Shown: piece by piece, positions 24,086 to 32,908 of the stretch
Layout: every line of letters starts with the position of its first letter
Numbering within the stretch: the first letter of the stretch is position 1
Source of the DNA: Lachnospiraceae bacterium 3-1
GTDB lineage: Bacteria > Bacillota > Clostridia > Lachnospirales > Lachnospiraceae
Reading direction: 5' to 3'
Assembly: GCA_000403255.2 (NCBI GenBank)
Contig: KE159591.1
Coordinates: 269,823-333,822, forward strand
Length of the DNA stretch: 64,000 bases
The notes under the pieces: model-generated
Databases searched by the model: none
What the model was told of the DNA's origin: nothing
The model's input: the letters and a program-made list of their open reading frames with translations, nothing else
Made by a program: the position numbers and the translations under genes

Positions 24086-26011
24086 TCAAGTTTTTTCCCC
24101 TTGGCACTGTTGCGCTTTATTGATGTTTTTTCCTAATTCAAAATAAAACAAAAACCAAATAGGCTGTAAAAACATTCTCTCTAAATTCATAAACATGGAC
24201 AATACAACAAAAGAAAAAACCACTGAAAGACTCAAAAAATTTTTTCTTTTCCATACAGCGGAAACTCCGCCTGCAATTAACATAAGATACGGTATGATAG
24301 TGAATACTCCATATGAGTAAGCAATTTGCAACACCCCATTACTAGCGTCCATCCATCTTCGAAAAATGGTAAGAGTAGTATCATGTCCTTTCAGATTTAG
24401 GTGCCTGATATAATTTCCCCATACTGCCTGCCTATCCTTTCTGACAGCTTCCTGCCGTTCCAGTAGGCTTCGTATTCCAATCCCATTCTCATTTCCTGGT
24501 ACTGCCTCCTGCATTATCTCATACCTTTCATTTGTATATACAATATCTGTTCCCAGTTTCGAGGGAAGAAAACGATCCAAATAATGTACACTTCCCACCA
24601 CTACCGCCGACATAATCAATGAAACTACAATCAAAGCCATAGAATCTTTGATTACTATCCAACTTTTTCGTTGTTTCCACACAAATAAAAGAAAAACGAA
24701 AAAGCAGGTCAGCAGACACAAAAATGATCTGGCACAATAAATATAATACAAGCTGAGAGAAAGTCCAACTCCATTAGCCAAAATCTTTGTTATATGGCAG
24801 ATTCCTTCCCGCAGTTCTTCATTCCATTTTACCAAAAATGCAATCCAAACGCCTGTCATATAAAGAGCCATACTTTCACTGTCAGAAAAACATCCATTGT
24901 ACAAAATTCCTGGCGTATTCTCCCGAAAGATCAAACAATAAGAAACAATAATCGGGAAAATTCCAGTCAATCCCTGGACCATATCCTTAAGAAAAAAATC
25001 ATATTTTTCTGTATTCTGCCATAAAAAAAACACAAAACCAAAAATAATCCACAGAAAAAAACCTGCATAAGGAATATCCTTTTTTACTAATATATCTGAA
25101 ACAATTAAAAACGTACAAAAAGCAAGCCAGCCTGCGGCCATTGGATTTCTCCAGTCTTTTTTTTCCAATGGTTTTTCCCAGGACAAACATGCAATGATTA
25201 TCAACCCAAGCATCATTCCAAGAATACAATATCTGATCATCACTATATTTCTATTGTTGTATGATATGTTCAATGGAATCATCAATAAGAATAAGATTTC
25301 AAACAAACCAGTTCTTACGATTCTCCTTGTTCTCCCAGAAAATCTTTGATATAAATATGAACCTGCTCCATCCCCTACTGGGATGTAAAATCTCTGAGTC
25401 ATTTTGATTGCCAGATACCAATCATAATTTTTAAACAGATAAAGTATTCCGCTTATTACCAAGTATCCACAGAATATCCATACAATTTTCCACAAAAATC
25501 TCTTAATGCCAAAAAGAGCTTTTTTCTGGCATAATCTGGCAGCATGAATAGAAAACGTAGCTCCCTGCTGTCCAGAAATCTCTATCATAAAGAAAGAAAC
25601 CTTACTATTTACGTTAACATTAATATAATTCCATCCCTCTGTAACCACAGTCTCTACTGCCCGGACTACCGTTCCTTGTTCATTAAAAAAAGAAATTCTC
25701 CAGTACAAGTTTTCCGGTTCTATTTCCTCTAATTGAAAAGCTATTTGTTTCCATTTTTTTACATTGGACTCCACATCAAACCAAATCTGCCCAGGGTTCC
25801 CACTGACCTGGAAACCCTCTCCAACATACTGGCATGTATCCGTTCCATTTCTCAATTCATCAGAACTGAAATCATAAATGACTCCATCAGACCAGAAATT
25901 TTTCTGGTTGATTCTTCCATTTCCATGCCAGAGAAAAGCCAACATGGAAGATAATATAAAGCCCGTCATTATCCAGACATATACGTTCCATTTTTTTCCG
26001 CTATCAGTCAT
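24086..26011 (-). CDS. Polymerase/ligase-like membrane protein with outside beta-rich domain
   Basis: The protein has 641 residues from the ATG at 26011, which overlaps the previous stop (ATGACTGA); a start at 26032 is possible. One N-terminal helix (about 12-30) is followed by an outside domain of about 140 residues with a jelly-roll-like pattern (QIWFDVESNVKKWKQIAFQ, WYWRISFFNEQ-like strands). Then come about eleven to twelve membrane helices with a long loop near 480-560. The overall plan is that of Wzy/WaaL O-antigen polymerase or ligase proteins. The N-terminal domain is unusual and may bind glycan. Role in polymer assembly is inferred from topology and neighbours. Confidence 0.65.
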   Translation of the reverse strand: MTDSGKKWNVYVWIMTGFILSSMLAFLWHGNGRINQKNFWSDGVIYDFSSDELRNGTDTCQYVGEGFQVSGNPGQIWFDVESNVKKWKQIAFQLEEIEPENLYWRISFFNEQGTVVRAVETVVTEGWNYINVNVNSKVSFFMIEISGQQGATFSIHAARLCQKKALFGIKRFLWKIVWIFCGYLVISGILYLFKNYDWYLAIKMTQRFYIPVGDGAGSYLYQRFSGRTRRIVRTGLFEILFLLMIPLNISYNNRNIVMIRYCILGMMLGLIIIACLSWEKPLEKKDWRNPMAAGWLAFCTFLIVSDILVKKDIPYAGFFLWIIFGFVFFLWQNTEKYDFFLKDMVQGLTGIFPIIVSYCLIFRENTPGILYNGCFSDSESMALYMTGVWIAFLVKWNEELREGICHITKILANGVGLSLSLYYIYCARSFLCLLTCFFVFLLFVWKQRKSWIVIKDSMALIVVSLIMSAVVVGSVHYLDRFLPSKLGTDIVYTNERYEIMQEAVPGNENGIGIRSLLERQEAVRKDRQAVWGNYIRHLNLKGHDTTLTIFRRWMDASNGVLQIAYSYGVFTIIPYLMLIAGGVSAVWKRKNFLSLSVVFSFVVLSMFMNLERMFLQPIWFLFYFELGKNINKAQQCQGEKT

Positions 26012-27527
26012 TTTGGCATCCCTGCTTCCCATCTTGTATCATCAAAAATCCAACTGCAAAATAGAATGAGCTCCAAATCTGCCATACCATTGGCAGATCA
26101 TCTACAGATTCGATCATAGCCGAAATCACATACGTAAGCAAAATTCCCATCACCAGAAAAGACGTTTCATTTTTCCTTTCACATTCCCAATAGAGAAATG
26201 CCCTTCGGAATACTTCTATTAATAAAACAAATATTAAAATTCCTGCAAAAATCCCATATGTGTGCATCATTTTAAGAAATACATTATGGGCATAAGCGGA
26301 AACTCCGCCTACCAGCGCATCCCCTTCATGTCCCCAGAGATTCATCTGCATCAGGTATCCCTGCCATATGGTCAAACGCCCAGAAGTCATTTCATCCAAG
26401 GTACTGGCAGCGCCTTTCTTAGAAAATAGCGCTCCGCCTTTCACTGCAAATACCGCAGCAATAATAAGAAAAACAACCATCAATATGGCGAATACTCTAG
26501 AAGGAGATATCTTGATATTTTTTATTCTTCTTCCCAAAGCAAACAAACATGCCCAAACAAATAATACAATGCAAGATAAAATTGCCGTTCTGCATTGGGT
26601 TAACAAAATTAATCTGCAAGCAAACAAAAGCCCTGCCAGATAAAAAGTAATTTTCCAATACCGCTGTTTTTTTGAAAAAATCTGAAAGATACGATAAAGC
26701 ATAACCAAAACAAACAACACCAACATAATAGAAAAGGGATTGGGATTTTTCCACATTCCAGGGTAAAGAAATTCAGTGATATATAAGAATTCTTTTTTAT
26801 TCCACCATGGTTCTATGAAAAGACAATATCCTATGGTCAAAAGGTATAAAATCTCTACCGCCCTTGCAAAATCATTCCATATCTTTTCTGGTTCCTCTAT
26901 TCGCTCCCATGCCCGATAGAAAATACCAAAACTTGCCAGCATCCATAGTCCCAAAAATCCTGTCTTCTTCTGTATCACAAGATCTGATAAGATCTGTAGC
27001 AAACATAAGGAAAACCAGGCTATTTTTACTCCATTTAACTTATATTCGCATTTACGTTCTGGCAAGGTCCATACCGTCAGCATATAAAAAAACGCTAACA
27101 TGAAAATTACAGTATAGCCATAATATTTTCTAGCTCCTGCCATATGAGCCAAATAACCCACCCCTAGAATAAATGCTATCAGAATACTCCTAATCGTTGT
27201 TGTATATTGAGCACTGATCCTGGGCTTTTTAATATGCTCCAAAATAATATCTATCATTGATTCAAAAAATGACCATATTTTTTCCCCAATGCTTCTTACC
27301 CTAAGACAAAGCTTTTTTATCTGTTTTTGCACCAAAAAAGAGAATATAGATAACAGAAAAAAACAGCCAACGGAAAGCAGAATATATTGTTTCATATGAT
27401 ATTCTGCTCCATTTTCTGCACAATAAAACTGTGATAAATTTCCATTCGTCATGTACATAGCTGCAATTGCAAGACTCACGAAGCATTCCTGCAACATCCA
27501 ATATAAAAGTAAACGTTTTTTTTCCAT
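26004..27527 (-). CDS. O-antigen ligase/polymerase family membrane protein
   Basis: The protein has 507 residues from the ATG at 27527; a GTG at 27551 is an alternative. It has about twelve membrane helices and the Wzy_C-type loop: TQCRTAILSCIVLFV near 300, MTSGRLTIWQGYLMQM near 375, and SAYAHNVFLKMMHTYGIFAG near 405. The AHNxFLxxxxxYG pattern is the best-known signature of O-antigen ligases and Wzy polymerases. It probably polymerises a repeat unit or transfers a finished chain to its carrier. It overlaps the next membrane protein gene by 8 bases, so the two may act together. Its start is 29 bases downstream of the stop of the glycerophosphotransferase-like gene. Confidence 0.82.
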   Translation of the reverse strand: MEKKRLLLYWMLQECFVSLAIAAMYMTNGNLSQFYCAENGAEYHMKQYILLSVGCFFLLSIFSFLVQKQIKKLCLRVRSIGEKIWSFFESMIDIILEHIKKPRISAQYTTTIRSILIAFILGVGYLAHMAGARKYYGYTVIFMLAFFYMLTVWTLPERKCEYKLNGVKIAWFSLCLLQILSDLVIQKKTGFLGLWMLASFGIFYRAWERIEEPEKIWNDFARAVEILYLLTIGYCLFIEPWWNKKEFLYITEFLYPGMWKNPNPFSIMLVLFVLVMLYRIFQIFSKKQRYWKITFYLAGLLFACRLILLTQCRTAILSCIVLFVWACLFALGRRIKNIKISPSRVFAILMVVFLIIAAVFAVKGGALFSKKGAASTLDEMTSGRLTIWQGYLMQMNLWGHEGDALVGGVSAYAHNVFLKMMHTYGIFAGILIFVLLIEVFRRAFLYWECERKNETSFLVMGILLTYVISAMIESVDDLPMVWQIWSSFYFAVGFLMIQDGKQGCQND

Positions 27528-27556
27528 CCCGTACTCTTTCGTCAATGTCACTGTTA

Positions 27557-29539
27557 CTAAACCAATTTTAACTCTGCAAGCTTCTCGTAAATTCTTTCTA
27601 CATTTTTTCCATCATGAAATTCATTGATACTGTTATAATTTTCTTCATGCTCTTTTGTTCTGGCAACATCCAGCACAATTTTCTGGTTCTGGATTATCTG
27701 GCCAAGTATATCTTCAAACTCTTGTAAATCAAAAGCTCTCAGTCCAATATACTCCTCATCCCTTGGAATTAAATTGCCGCACACCTCTTCATACTCTTCA
27801 ATATCCTCTTGATAAAACAGCACTGCCGCTCCCTGGTAAAAGCTATTGTAAGCCACTGAAGAATAATCTGTAATCATCAATTTTGTTATTTCCAGCACCT
27901 GACTGATGGGACGATTCCACATACGCTCTTTTAAGGAAGTGGTTTCCAACAGATACTGTATCCTTGGATGGGCTACAATCAAAATCTTTTCCTCGGGAAC
28001 ATAATTTTTCAAGATATCATATAACTCTATAATCGCATGATAATACCTTGACTTTTCAAAATTATCCAGACGCTCCTCATATGGTTTAAAGGTCAGCATA
28101 ATGGTAACAAAATCTTCAGACTCAGCTGTAATATGCTTATAGGGAATGGTGCTGAAAATGGGCAATCCAGTAATCAATACCCGCTCTTCTGGAATTCTAA
28201 GCATATCTACAACAACATCCCTTTCTTTTTCACTTCCCACAAAAATATACTCTGGCTCTGCCTCTCTTCCTGCCACAAATGCAGACGTAGGACCATGGCA
28301 TTTCATGTATGTGACTCCATGCTGCAAAAACACAAACTTTAATTCTATCATTCTAAAACGAATATATTTATTTCCGCTTCGCAAAATGTTAAGATGTGCT
28401 GGCGCTTCTGTGGTAATCACATTGTTTGCTCGATAAACCAGCCAATAATATTTCGGCGAATATTTCAGGACTACATTTTTATCCTGGCAAATTCTTTCAT
28501 AATCCTCTGATTTTGGATCTATAATAAAATAATTGTCAGATGTTTGATTTTCCGATGCAAGAGAGAAAACCTCATACGTTCCCTCTTCCGCTTTCATCGT
28601 TTCTTTTTCAAAATACAGATTCACCTGTTTCTTGGAAAAATTACTTACTATTTTTCCACAATAATACAAGAAACGGGAAACTATTTTACTTTCCCAAAAA
28701 CGATATTTTCCTGTGGTTTCATACTCATCCGCCATCCTTGTCACAAGGACAATATTTCCTCTTGCATTCCTTCTAACAAAAATCATAAAACCATCACGAA
28801 TTATTTTTGCAATGGGGGCAAAATATTTTTTGGATACTTTGACTCTCCATTTTCTCTTTGGCAACCCATAAGGTATTTTAATTCCGTTGACTTCAATCTC
28901 CGCGCTGATATTTTTATCAATTGTGGAAACAGAATCCACAATTTCATCCATCCCCATTTTTATCTTTTGGATGGCGCCGCGCATGATCATTTTTATGATA
29001 TTAGTTTTTTGATCTGTAATGGGAAATTCACACTTACTGCAGACATTATCAGCGCAAACATTCTGTGTCCCTATTTGTAAATTGGAATATGCATTTATAA
29101 AATACCCAACCATACAAATCGAAAGTCTTCTTTTATTCATCCGCAAACTTAATATTTTAATTTTAAATGGCAACAGCCTTTTTAAAATAATCTCTGGCGC
29201 ACCTTTTGTATATTTGATTTTTTTATTAACCGAATACACTAAAATATATTCTCTCTCATCTTTAGGAAAAATATCCGCTTCTGGGTCAATTTCTGCCTGC
29301 TTTTCTTCCTGCTCATCCCCGGACTGTACTTCTCCTGTCTCCAAATCTTCCTCATATGGTTCAAAATAAAGGACACGGCTGCTATCTTCATCTTTCGTTG
29401 CCTTCACATAAGAGCCATAAACCTTGTTTTGTATCAATTCTGAAAGGTCAATCTCTTCCATGTCCAATTCATTTTTTCTTTTCCTGTGATTGTATATGGT
29501 TAATCTCCCATTCTCTTCCTTAATCTCTATTTGGCTCAT
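27557..29539 (-). CDS. CDP-glycerol glycerophosphotransferase family protein (TagF-like), long
   Basis: This 660-residue protein carries the family's catalytic half in its C-terminal 300 residues: LKFVFLQHGVTYMKCHGP near 403, then EYIFVGSEKERD, LITGLPIFSTIP, and LEITKLMITDYSSVAYNSF near 562. The family adds glycerol-phosphate or ribitol-phosphate from the CDP donor during teichoic acid synthesis at the inner membrane face. The first 330 residues are not recognised; residues 65-95 are very acidic. Two smaller relatives lie upstream at 31241 and 32896, interrupted by the tagGH-like exporter genes. Product chemistry is family-level inference; no CDP-glycerol synthase gene is in the window. Confidence 0.83.
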   Translation of the reverse strand: MSQIEIKEENGRLTIYNHRKRKNELDMEEIDLSELIQNKVYGSYVKATKDEDSSRVLYFEPYEEDLETGEVQSGDEQEEKQAEIDPEADIFPKDEREYILVYSVNKKIKYTKGAPEIILKRLLPFKIKILSLRMNKRRLSICMVGYFINAYSNLQIGTQNVCADNVCSKCEFPITDQKTNIIKMIMRGAIQKIKMGMDEIVDSVSTIDKNISAEIEVNGIKIPYGLPKRKWRVKVSKKYFAPIAKIIRDGFMIFVRRNARGNIVLVTRMADEYETTGKYRFWESKIVSRFLYYCGKIVSNFSKKQVNLYFEKETMKAEEGTYEVFSLASENQTSDNYFIIDPKSEDYERICQDKNVVLKYSPKYYWLVYRANNVITTEAPAHLNILRSGNKYIRFRMIELKFVFLQHGVTYMKCHGPTSAFVAGREAEPEYIFVGSEKERDVVVDMLRIPEERVLITGLPIFSTIPYKHITAESEDFVTIMLTFKPYEERLDNFEKSRYYHAIIELYDILKNYVPEEKILIVAHPRIQYLLETTSLKERMWNRPISQVLEITKLMITDYSSVAYNSFYQGAAVLFYQEDIEEYEEVCGNLIPRDEEYIGLRAFDLQEFEDILGQIIQNQKIVLDVARTKEHEENYNSINEFHDGKNVERIYEKLAELKLV

Positions 29540-29568
29540 TTTCGCTCCTTGCTTTTTTATTATGTTTT

Positions 29569-30303
29569 CTATTCCATAAATTTCTCGTATGCTGGCAGCA
29601 CTTCTTCCACACTTCCCTGCATTTTTATTTTTCCATCATGCAGCCATAAAATACTATCACACAAACTTTTCAATGTCTCTGAACTATGAGAGACGATAAT
29701 AACAGTCCTATCATCCTTTTGGATTAACTGTTTCATTTTTTTATAACTTTTCTTTTTAAATTTAGCATCTCCAACACTTAGCACTTCATCAATCAACATA
29801 ATATCTGTTTCTAAAATTGCCGTTATCGAAAATGATAATTTAGAATACATCCCTGAGGAATAGGTTCTCACTGGTCTGTCGATAAAATCTCCAAGTTCTG
29901 AAAATTTAATAATTTCTGCCATTTTTGAATTAATAAATTCTTCACTAAAACCAAGAAGAAGCCCTGAAAGATAAATATTCTCCCGGCCTGTCAGCTTTTT
30001 TTGAAAACCAACACCAATGGACAATAAGGAAATTGTATGATCATGAATATCTATGGTCCCTTCATCCGGTGAAAAAATTCCGGCAAGAGCACGAAGCAAT
30101 GTAGATTTTCCACTTCCGTTTTTTCCCACAATTCCTAATATTTGCCCCTTTTTTACTTTAAAAGAAATTCCCTTTACTGCCTCAAAAATTTCCACTTTAC
30201 TTTTTTTTAACTGGAACAAACTCTTTCGTATGGAAACTTTATTTAAACATCTATATTGTATTTTCAAATTATCCACTTCAATTGCGTATTCTGAACTCAT
30301 CAT
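29569..30303 (-). CDS. tagH: ABC exporter ATP-binding protein (TagH/Wzt type)
   Basis: This 244-residue ATPase has Walker A GIVGKNGSGKSTLLRAL near 56, a Q-loop region SIGVGFQKKLTGRENIYL, the signature YSSGMYSKLSFS near 143, and Walker B DIMLIDEVLSVGDAKFK near 160. YSSGM and EVLSVGD are typical of the polysaccharide/teichoic acid export subfamily. It lacks the C-terminal domain found in the Wzt-like protein at 38672. It overlaps the permease gene by 4 bases (ATGATGA), so the two form an exporter for the glycerophosphate-containing polymer. Symbol by family resemblance and context. Confidence 0.87.
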   Translation of the reverse strand: MMSSEYAIEVDNLKIQYRCLNKVSIRKSLFQLKKSKVEIFEAVKGISFKVKKGQILGIVGKNGSGKSTLLRALAGIFSPDEGTIDIHDHTISLLSIGVGFQKKLTGRENIYLSGLLLGFSEEFINSKMAEIIKFSELGDFIDRPVRTYSSGMYSKLSFSITAILETDIMLIDEVLSVGDAKFKKKSYKKMKQLIQKDDRTVIIVSHSSETLKSLCDSILWLHDGKIKMQGSVEEVLPAYEKFME

Positions 30304-31085
30304 GACACCTTCACATAACTATTTTCATTTTTATAAATCACAGAAACTCCAAGGATAGAAATAAGAATTCCAACAGCAAACCATAACAATAATACTTTTC
30401 GATGGGGAGGATTACAATATAGCATACATTCCCGCATATCATCTATCATAAGCGCAACTGGGTTACATTTTAATAAAATTGTGATATAAGGCTCTGGTAA
30501 TTTTCCTTTTATGGAATAAAAAATACCAGACATATAAAATACCAACCGCAGCAGCACATTCACAACATTTGCCAAATCTTCCACATACACTCCAAAATGA
30601 AGCATAATTGTGCTAAAAGCAAAAGTAATCACTAAAAGTGTCAACAACAACGGGATAATATACAATATGTTAAAAGATAGCTGTACACGATAGATCAACA
30701 TCATTATGATGACCAATGAAAAAGAAACCAGCATCTTAAACCCATTTGACATTATCTTTACGAAAATCAATATATATTTCGGTAAATAAACTTTTGCCAC
30801 AATATGATTGTTTTGGGAAACAATTTTTACACTTTGCTTTACGGTCTTTTCAAAAAACTGCCAACAAGATAAACCTATAAAAACAAAGATAGGAAAGTAT
30901 TGTATTTTCTGTCTGAACACAATCGATGAAATAAACGTATATACCAGCATAAAAAGCAATGGGTCCAAAATCCACCAAAGCCAACTTAAATGAGAATTCG
31001 CAACCTCCGATTTCAGCTCTGATTTTGCTGATACATATGCATAGTTGAAATACTTATTCACATCACGCCAAAATTTTTTAAACAT
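30300..31085 (-). CDS. tagG: ABC-2 type polymer exporter permease (TagG/Wzm type)
   Basis: This 261-residue protein has about six membrane helices and the ABC-2 export layout: SHLSWLWWILDPLLFMLVYT near 31, and a C-terminal ILLKCNPVALMIDDMRECML near 204. LKCNP is also shared by the permease at 39970. It is expected to export a lipid-linked polymer with the ATPase that follows. The start is supported by GGAG and lies just after a repeated sequence with a TTGACA element that may serve as its promoter. The neighbours are glycerophosphotransferase-like genes on both sides. Confidence 0.87.
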   Translation of the reverse strand: MFKKFWRDVNKYFNYAYVSAKSELKSEVANSHLSWLWWILDPLLFMLVYTFISSIVFRQKIQYFPIFVFIGLSCWQFFEKTVKQSVKIVSQNNHIVAKVYLPKYILIFVKIMSNGFKMLVSFSLVIIMMLIYRVQLSFNILYIIPLLLTLLVITFAFSTIMLHFGVYVEDLANVVNVLLRLVFYMSGIFYSIKGKLPEPYITILLKCNPVALMIDDMRECMLYCNPPHRKVLLLWFAVGILISILGVSVIYKNENSYVKVS

Positions 31086-31105
31086 TTTCTACTCCATATG
31101 TTATC

Positions 31106-31134
31106 TTTTTATTAGTAAATTTCCGTTATGTCAA
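31106..31134 (-). promoter_or_regulatory. Possible promoter inside repeat, upstream of tagG-like gene
   Basis: On the minus strand a perfect TTGACA (31129-31134) precedes TAAAAA (31106-31111) with a 17-base spacer, ending 20 bases before the tagG-like start codon. The -10 matches only four of six positions. The TTGACA belongs to the repeated sequence, so a second copy lies 77 bases upstream. Confidence 0.35.
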
Positions 31135-31159
31135 CCTGCCGTTTGGCGGGCCGCATGGC
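31113..31159. repeat. 47-bp direct repeat, copy 1
   Basis: This copy is identical over 47 bp to 31190-31236. It contains a GC-rich imperfect hairpin (cctgccgtttggcggg) and an A+T-rich end (tagtaaatttccgttatg). The period is 77 bp. The element fills the intergenic space between a tagF-like and the tagG-like gene and resembles a REP- or MITE-type intergenic repeat. Confidence 0.9.
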
Positions 31160-31166
31160 CATCCAT

Positions 31167-31193
31167 ACTATGGAAGTCGTAGACTTTCATAGT
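31167..31193. repeat. Inverted repeat between the two direct repeats
   Basis: The bases actatggaagtc and gactttcatagt form a 12-bp stem with one mismatch and a three-base loop (gta). The right arm runs into the second direct repeat. This could be a small RNA hairpin, a partial terminator or the end structure of a mobile repeat. Confidence 0.75.
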
Positions 31194-31236
31194 AAATTTC
31201 CGTTATGTCAACCTGCCGTTTGGCGGGCCGCATGGC
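31190..31236. repeat. 47-bp direct repeat, copy 2
   Basis: Perfect second copy of the repeat at 31113-31159, ending five bases before the stop codon end of the neighbouring tagF-like gene at 31241. On the minus strand it also carries TTGACA. Confidence 0.9.
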
Positions 31237-31240
31237 TAGC

Positions 31241-32908
31241 TTATAATAATTTATCCATAATAGCTCTGCAAATACGCTCACTATTATTATCGTCTACATA
31301 TTTAAAATAAGAATGATACTGCTTTTTTTGTTCTTCATTCAAAGAAAAATCCCTCTCTACGCATTCCCTGACATGTTCTATCAATTCCGTTTCATTTTTG
31401 GCAGTAGGTCCAAAAAGTTCCCGCTCCATATCAAGATAGCTTCCATGTACATTTAAATAATCTTTAAGGTCAAATTGATAAAACACAACTGGTTTCTTCT
31501 GATAAAACATGTCCCAGGATACACTGGAATAATCTGTAACCAACATCCGGGACTTCATCATAATCTCATTTAATGGTTCTTCTCCAAATGCAATAATTCT
31601 TATTCGGTCAGATTCTGCCAAAAATTCACGGATGTAGTCTTTAAATTTAGTATGCAGATAAAAATCCACCTTCAAATCATATTGACGCAGTATCTCATAA
31701 AAATGATTATTTCGCAATAAGGAATCATAATTTTTGTAGTAATCGCTTTTCTTAAATTGTTCTTCTGTACAATCTTCCAACCAGCTTCTCCAGGTTGGCA
31801 TGAGTAATATCCTTCGTTCCCCCTGAGATTGATCTTTCAAAACATCCCATCTCGCAAAACCAGTAACTGGGATTTGGCTTTCTGAATAACCAAAATGTTT
31901 TAATACAATCTCCTTTTCAAACTCGGAGGTTGTGATAAACAAATCACATTGCCCGCCCTTTCCCTTTCCATAAAAAGAGTCCACTTTCTTCATTGCAGTT
32001 ACACCATGCTGAAGAAACACAAGTGGTTTTCTTTTTATAAAGGGAACTAATGCACTCCCCTTTCTCCGCCAAGGATATACATGAGCCTTTGCATCTGTAC
32101 TAATGAGCAATTTAGCAGCCAATGCGTACGTAATATGTCGTATACTCATAAAAAGCAAAACATTCTTTTTATACTGCATCAGCTTGTCCCTGTCTGGTGA
32201 ATCCTTTGTTATCACATAATATATCTTACATTTCATCACCTGTTCCATATTATGCTCCATACAGTACTGAAAGAAATAATAACCGTTATCCTGAGCCATT
32301 TGTGAATATTTTTCATACACCAGGCAAATTCTTTTTCTTCGTAAATATAAAAAAGTGATACCAAAACGCAAGGCCGCCAGACGTTCTTTTAATTTTATTC
32401 TGTAATCGTCATACTCGCCTCTTTTCCGATATTGAAGGGCAATATTGCGTGCTCCATTCACATAGGGATAAAGAAACATTCCATCTGCAAATTGGAAAGA
32501 ATTTTCAAAAAAAATCGAACAGTATTTCGCAAAATTAAGGTAGCTGCGGTTTACCAGCTGCATATCTGCCTGCTGTTTTCCATCTGTCACTACTACAGAA
32601 AAAATCCAATTCAATGGCTTCCACGGGATTTCCTCCACTGAAATCTTACTTTCAAATATCAAACCTTTTTTATTCTTTTGGATTAGTTTCATCTCAAAAA
32701 TATATTCTGTTCTATCTACCTCCCTTTTTGTATCATAAGATAATTTCAAACCAGAATATTTTAGGTTATCATCTTCCACATTGGGCACACGAATTCTATA
32801 AACCAGAACATTGCCTTTGACTTTTGCAAATAATACTTTTCCCTCCACCTGTTTTTCTTCTATCTGTTTTAAAAAAACATTCATCCTGCATTTCCTCATA
32901 TGCGACAT
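31241..32908 (-). CDS. CDP-glycerol glycerophosphotransferase family protein (TagF/TagB-like)
   Basis: This 555-residue protein has the family core from about residue 195: FFQYCMEHNMEQV, LLISTDAKAHVYPW near 265, PLVFLQHGVTAMKKVDSFYG near 291, ILLMPTWRSWLEDC near 368, and RMLVTDYSSVSWDMFYQKKP near 459. The N-terminal 150 residues look beta-rich and are not recognised. It would transfer or polymerise a polyol-phosphate on a lipid-linked acceptor in the cytoplasm. It overlaps the upstream relative by 13 bases with AAGGA before the start at 32908; an ATG at 32884 with GAGGA is equally possible. Followed by the 77-bp-period repeat and exporter genes. Confidence 0.85.
   Translation of the reverse strand: MSHMRKCRMNVFLKQIEEKQVEGKVLFAKVKGNVLVYRIRVPNVEDDNLKYSGLKLSYDTKREVDRTEYIFEMKLIQKNKKGLIFESKISVEEIPWKPLNWIFSVVVTDGKQQADMQLVNRSYLNFAKYCSIFFENSFQFADGMFLYPYVNGARNIALQYRKRGEYDDYRIKLKERLAALRFGITFLYLRRKRICLVYEKYSQMAQDNGYYFFQYCMEHNMEQVMKCKIYYVITKDSPDRDKLMQYKKNVLLFMSIRHITYALAAKLLISTDAKAHVYPWRRKGSALVPFIKRKPLVFLQHGVTAMKKVDSFYGKGKGGQCDLFITTSEFEKEIVLKHFGYSESQIPVTGFARWDVLKDQSQGERRILLMPTWRSWLEDCTEEQFKKSDYYKNYDSLLRNNHFYEILRQYDLKVDFYLHTKFKDYIREFLAESDRIRIIAFGEEPLNEIMMKSRMLVTDYSSVSWDMFYQKKPVVFYQFDLKDYLNVHGSYLDMERELFGPTAKNETELIEHVRECVERDFSLNEEQKKQYHSYFKYVDDNNSERICRAIMDKLL

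Noticed and set aside
31113-31236. Two 47-bp repeats with a 30-base spacer resembling a minimal CRISPR array
   Set aside because: Only two repeats, the repeat is longer than usual, the spacer is part of an inverted repeat with the repeat itself, and no cas genes are in the window.
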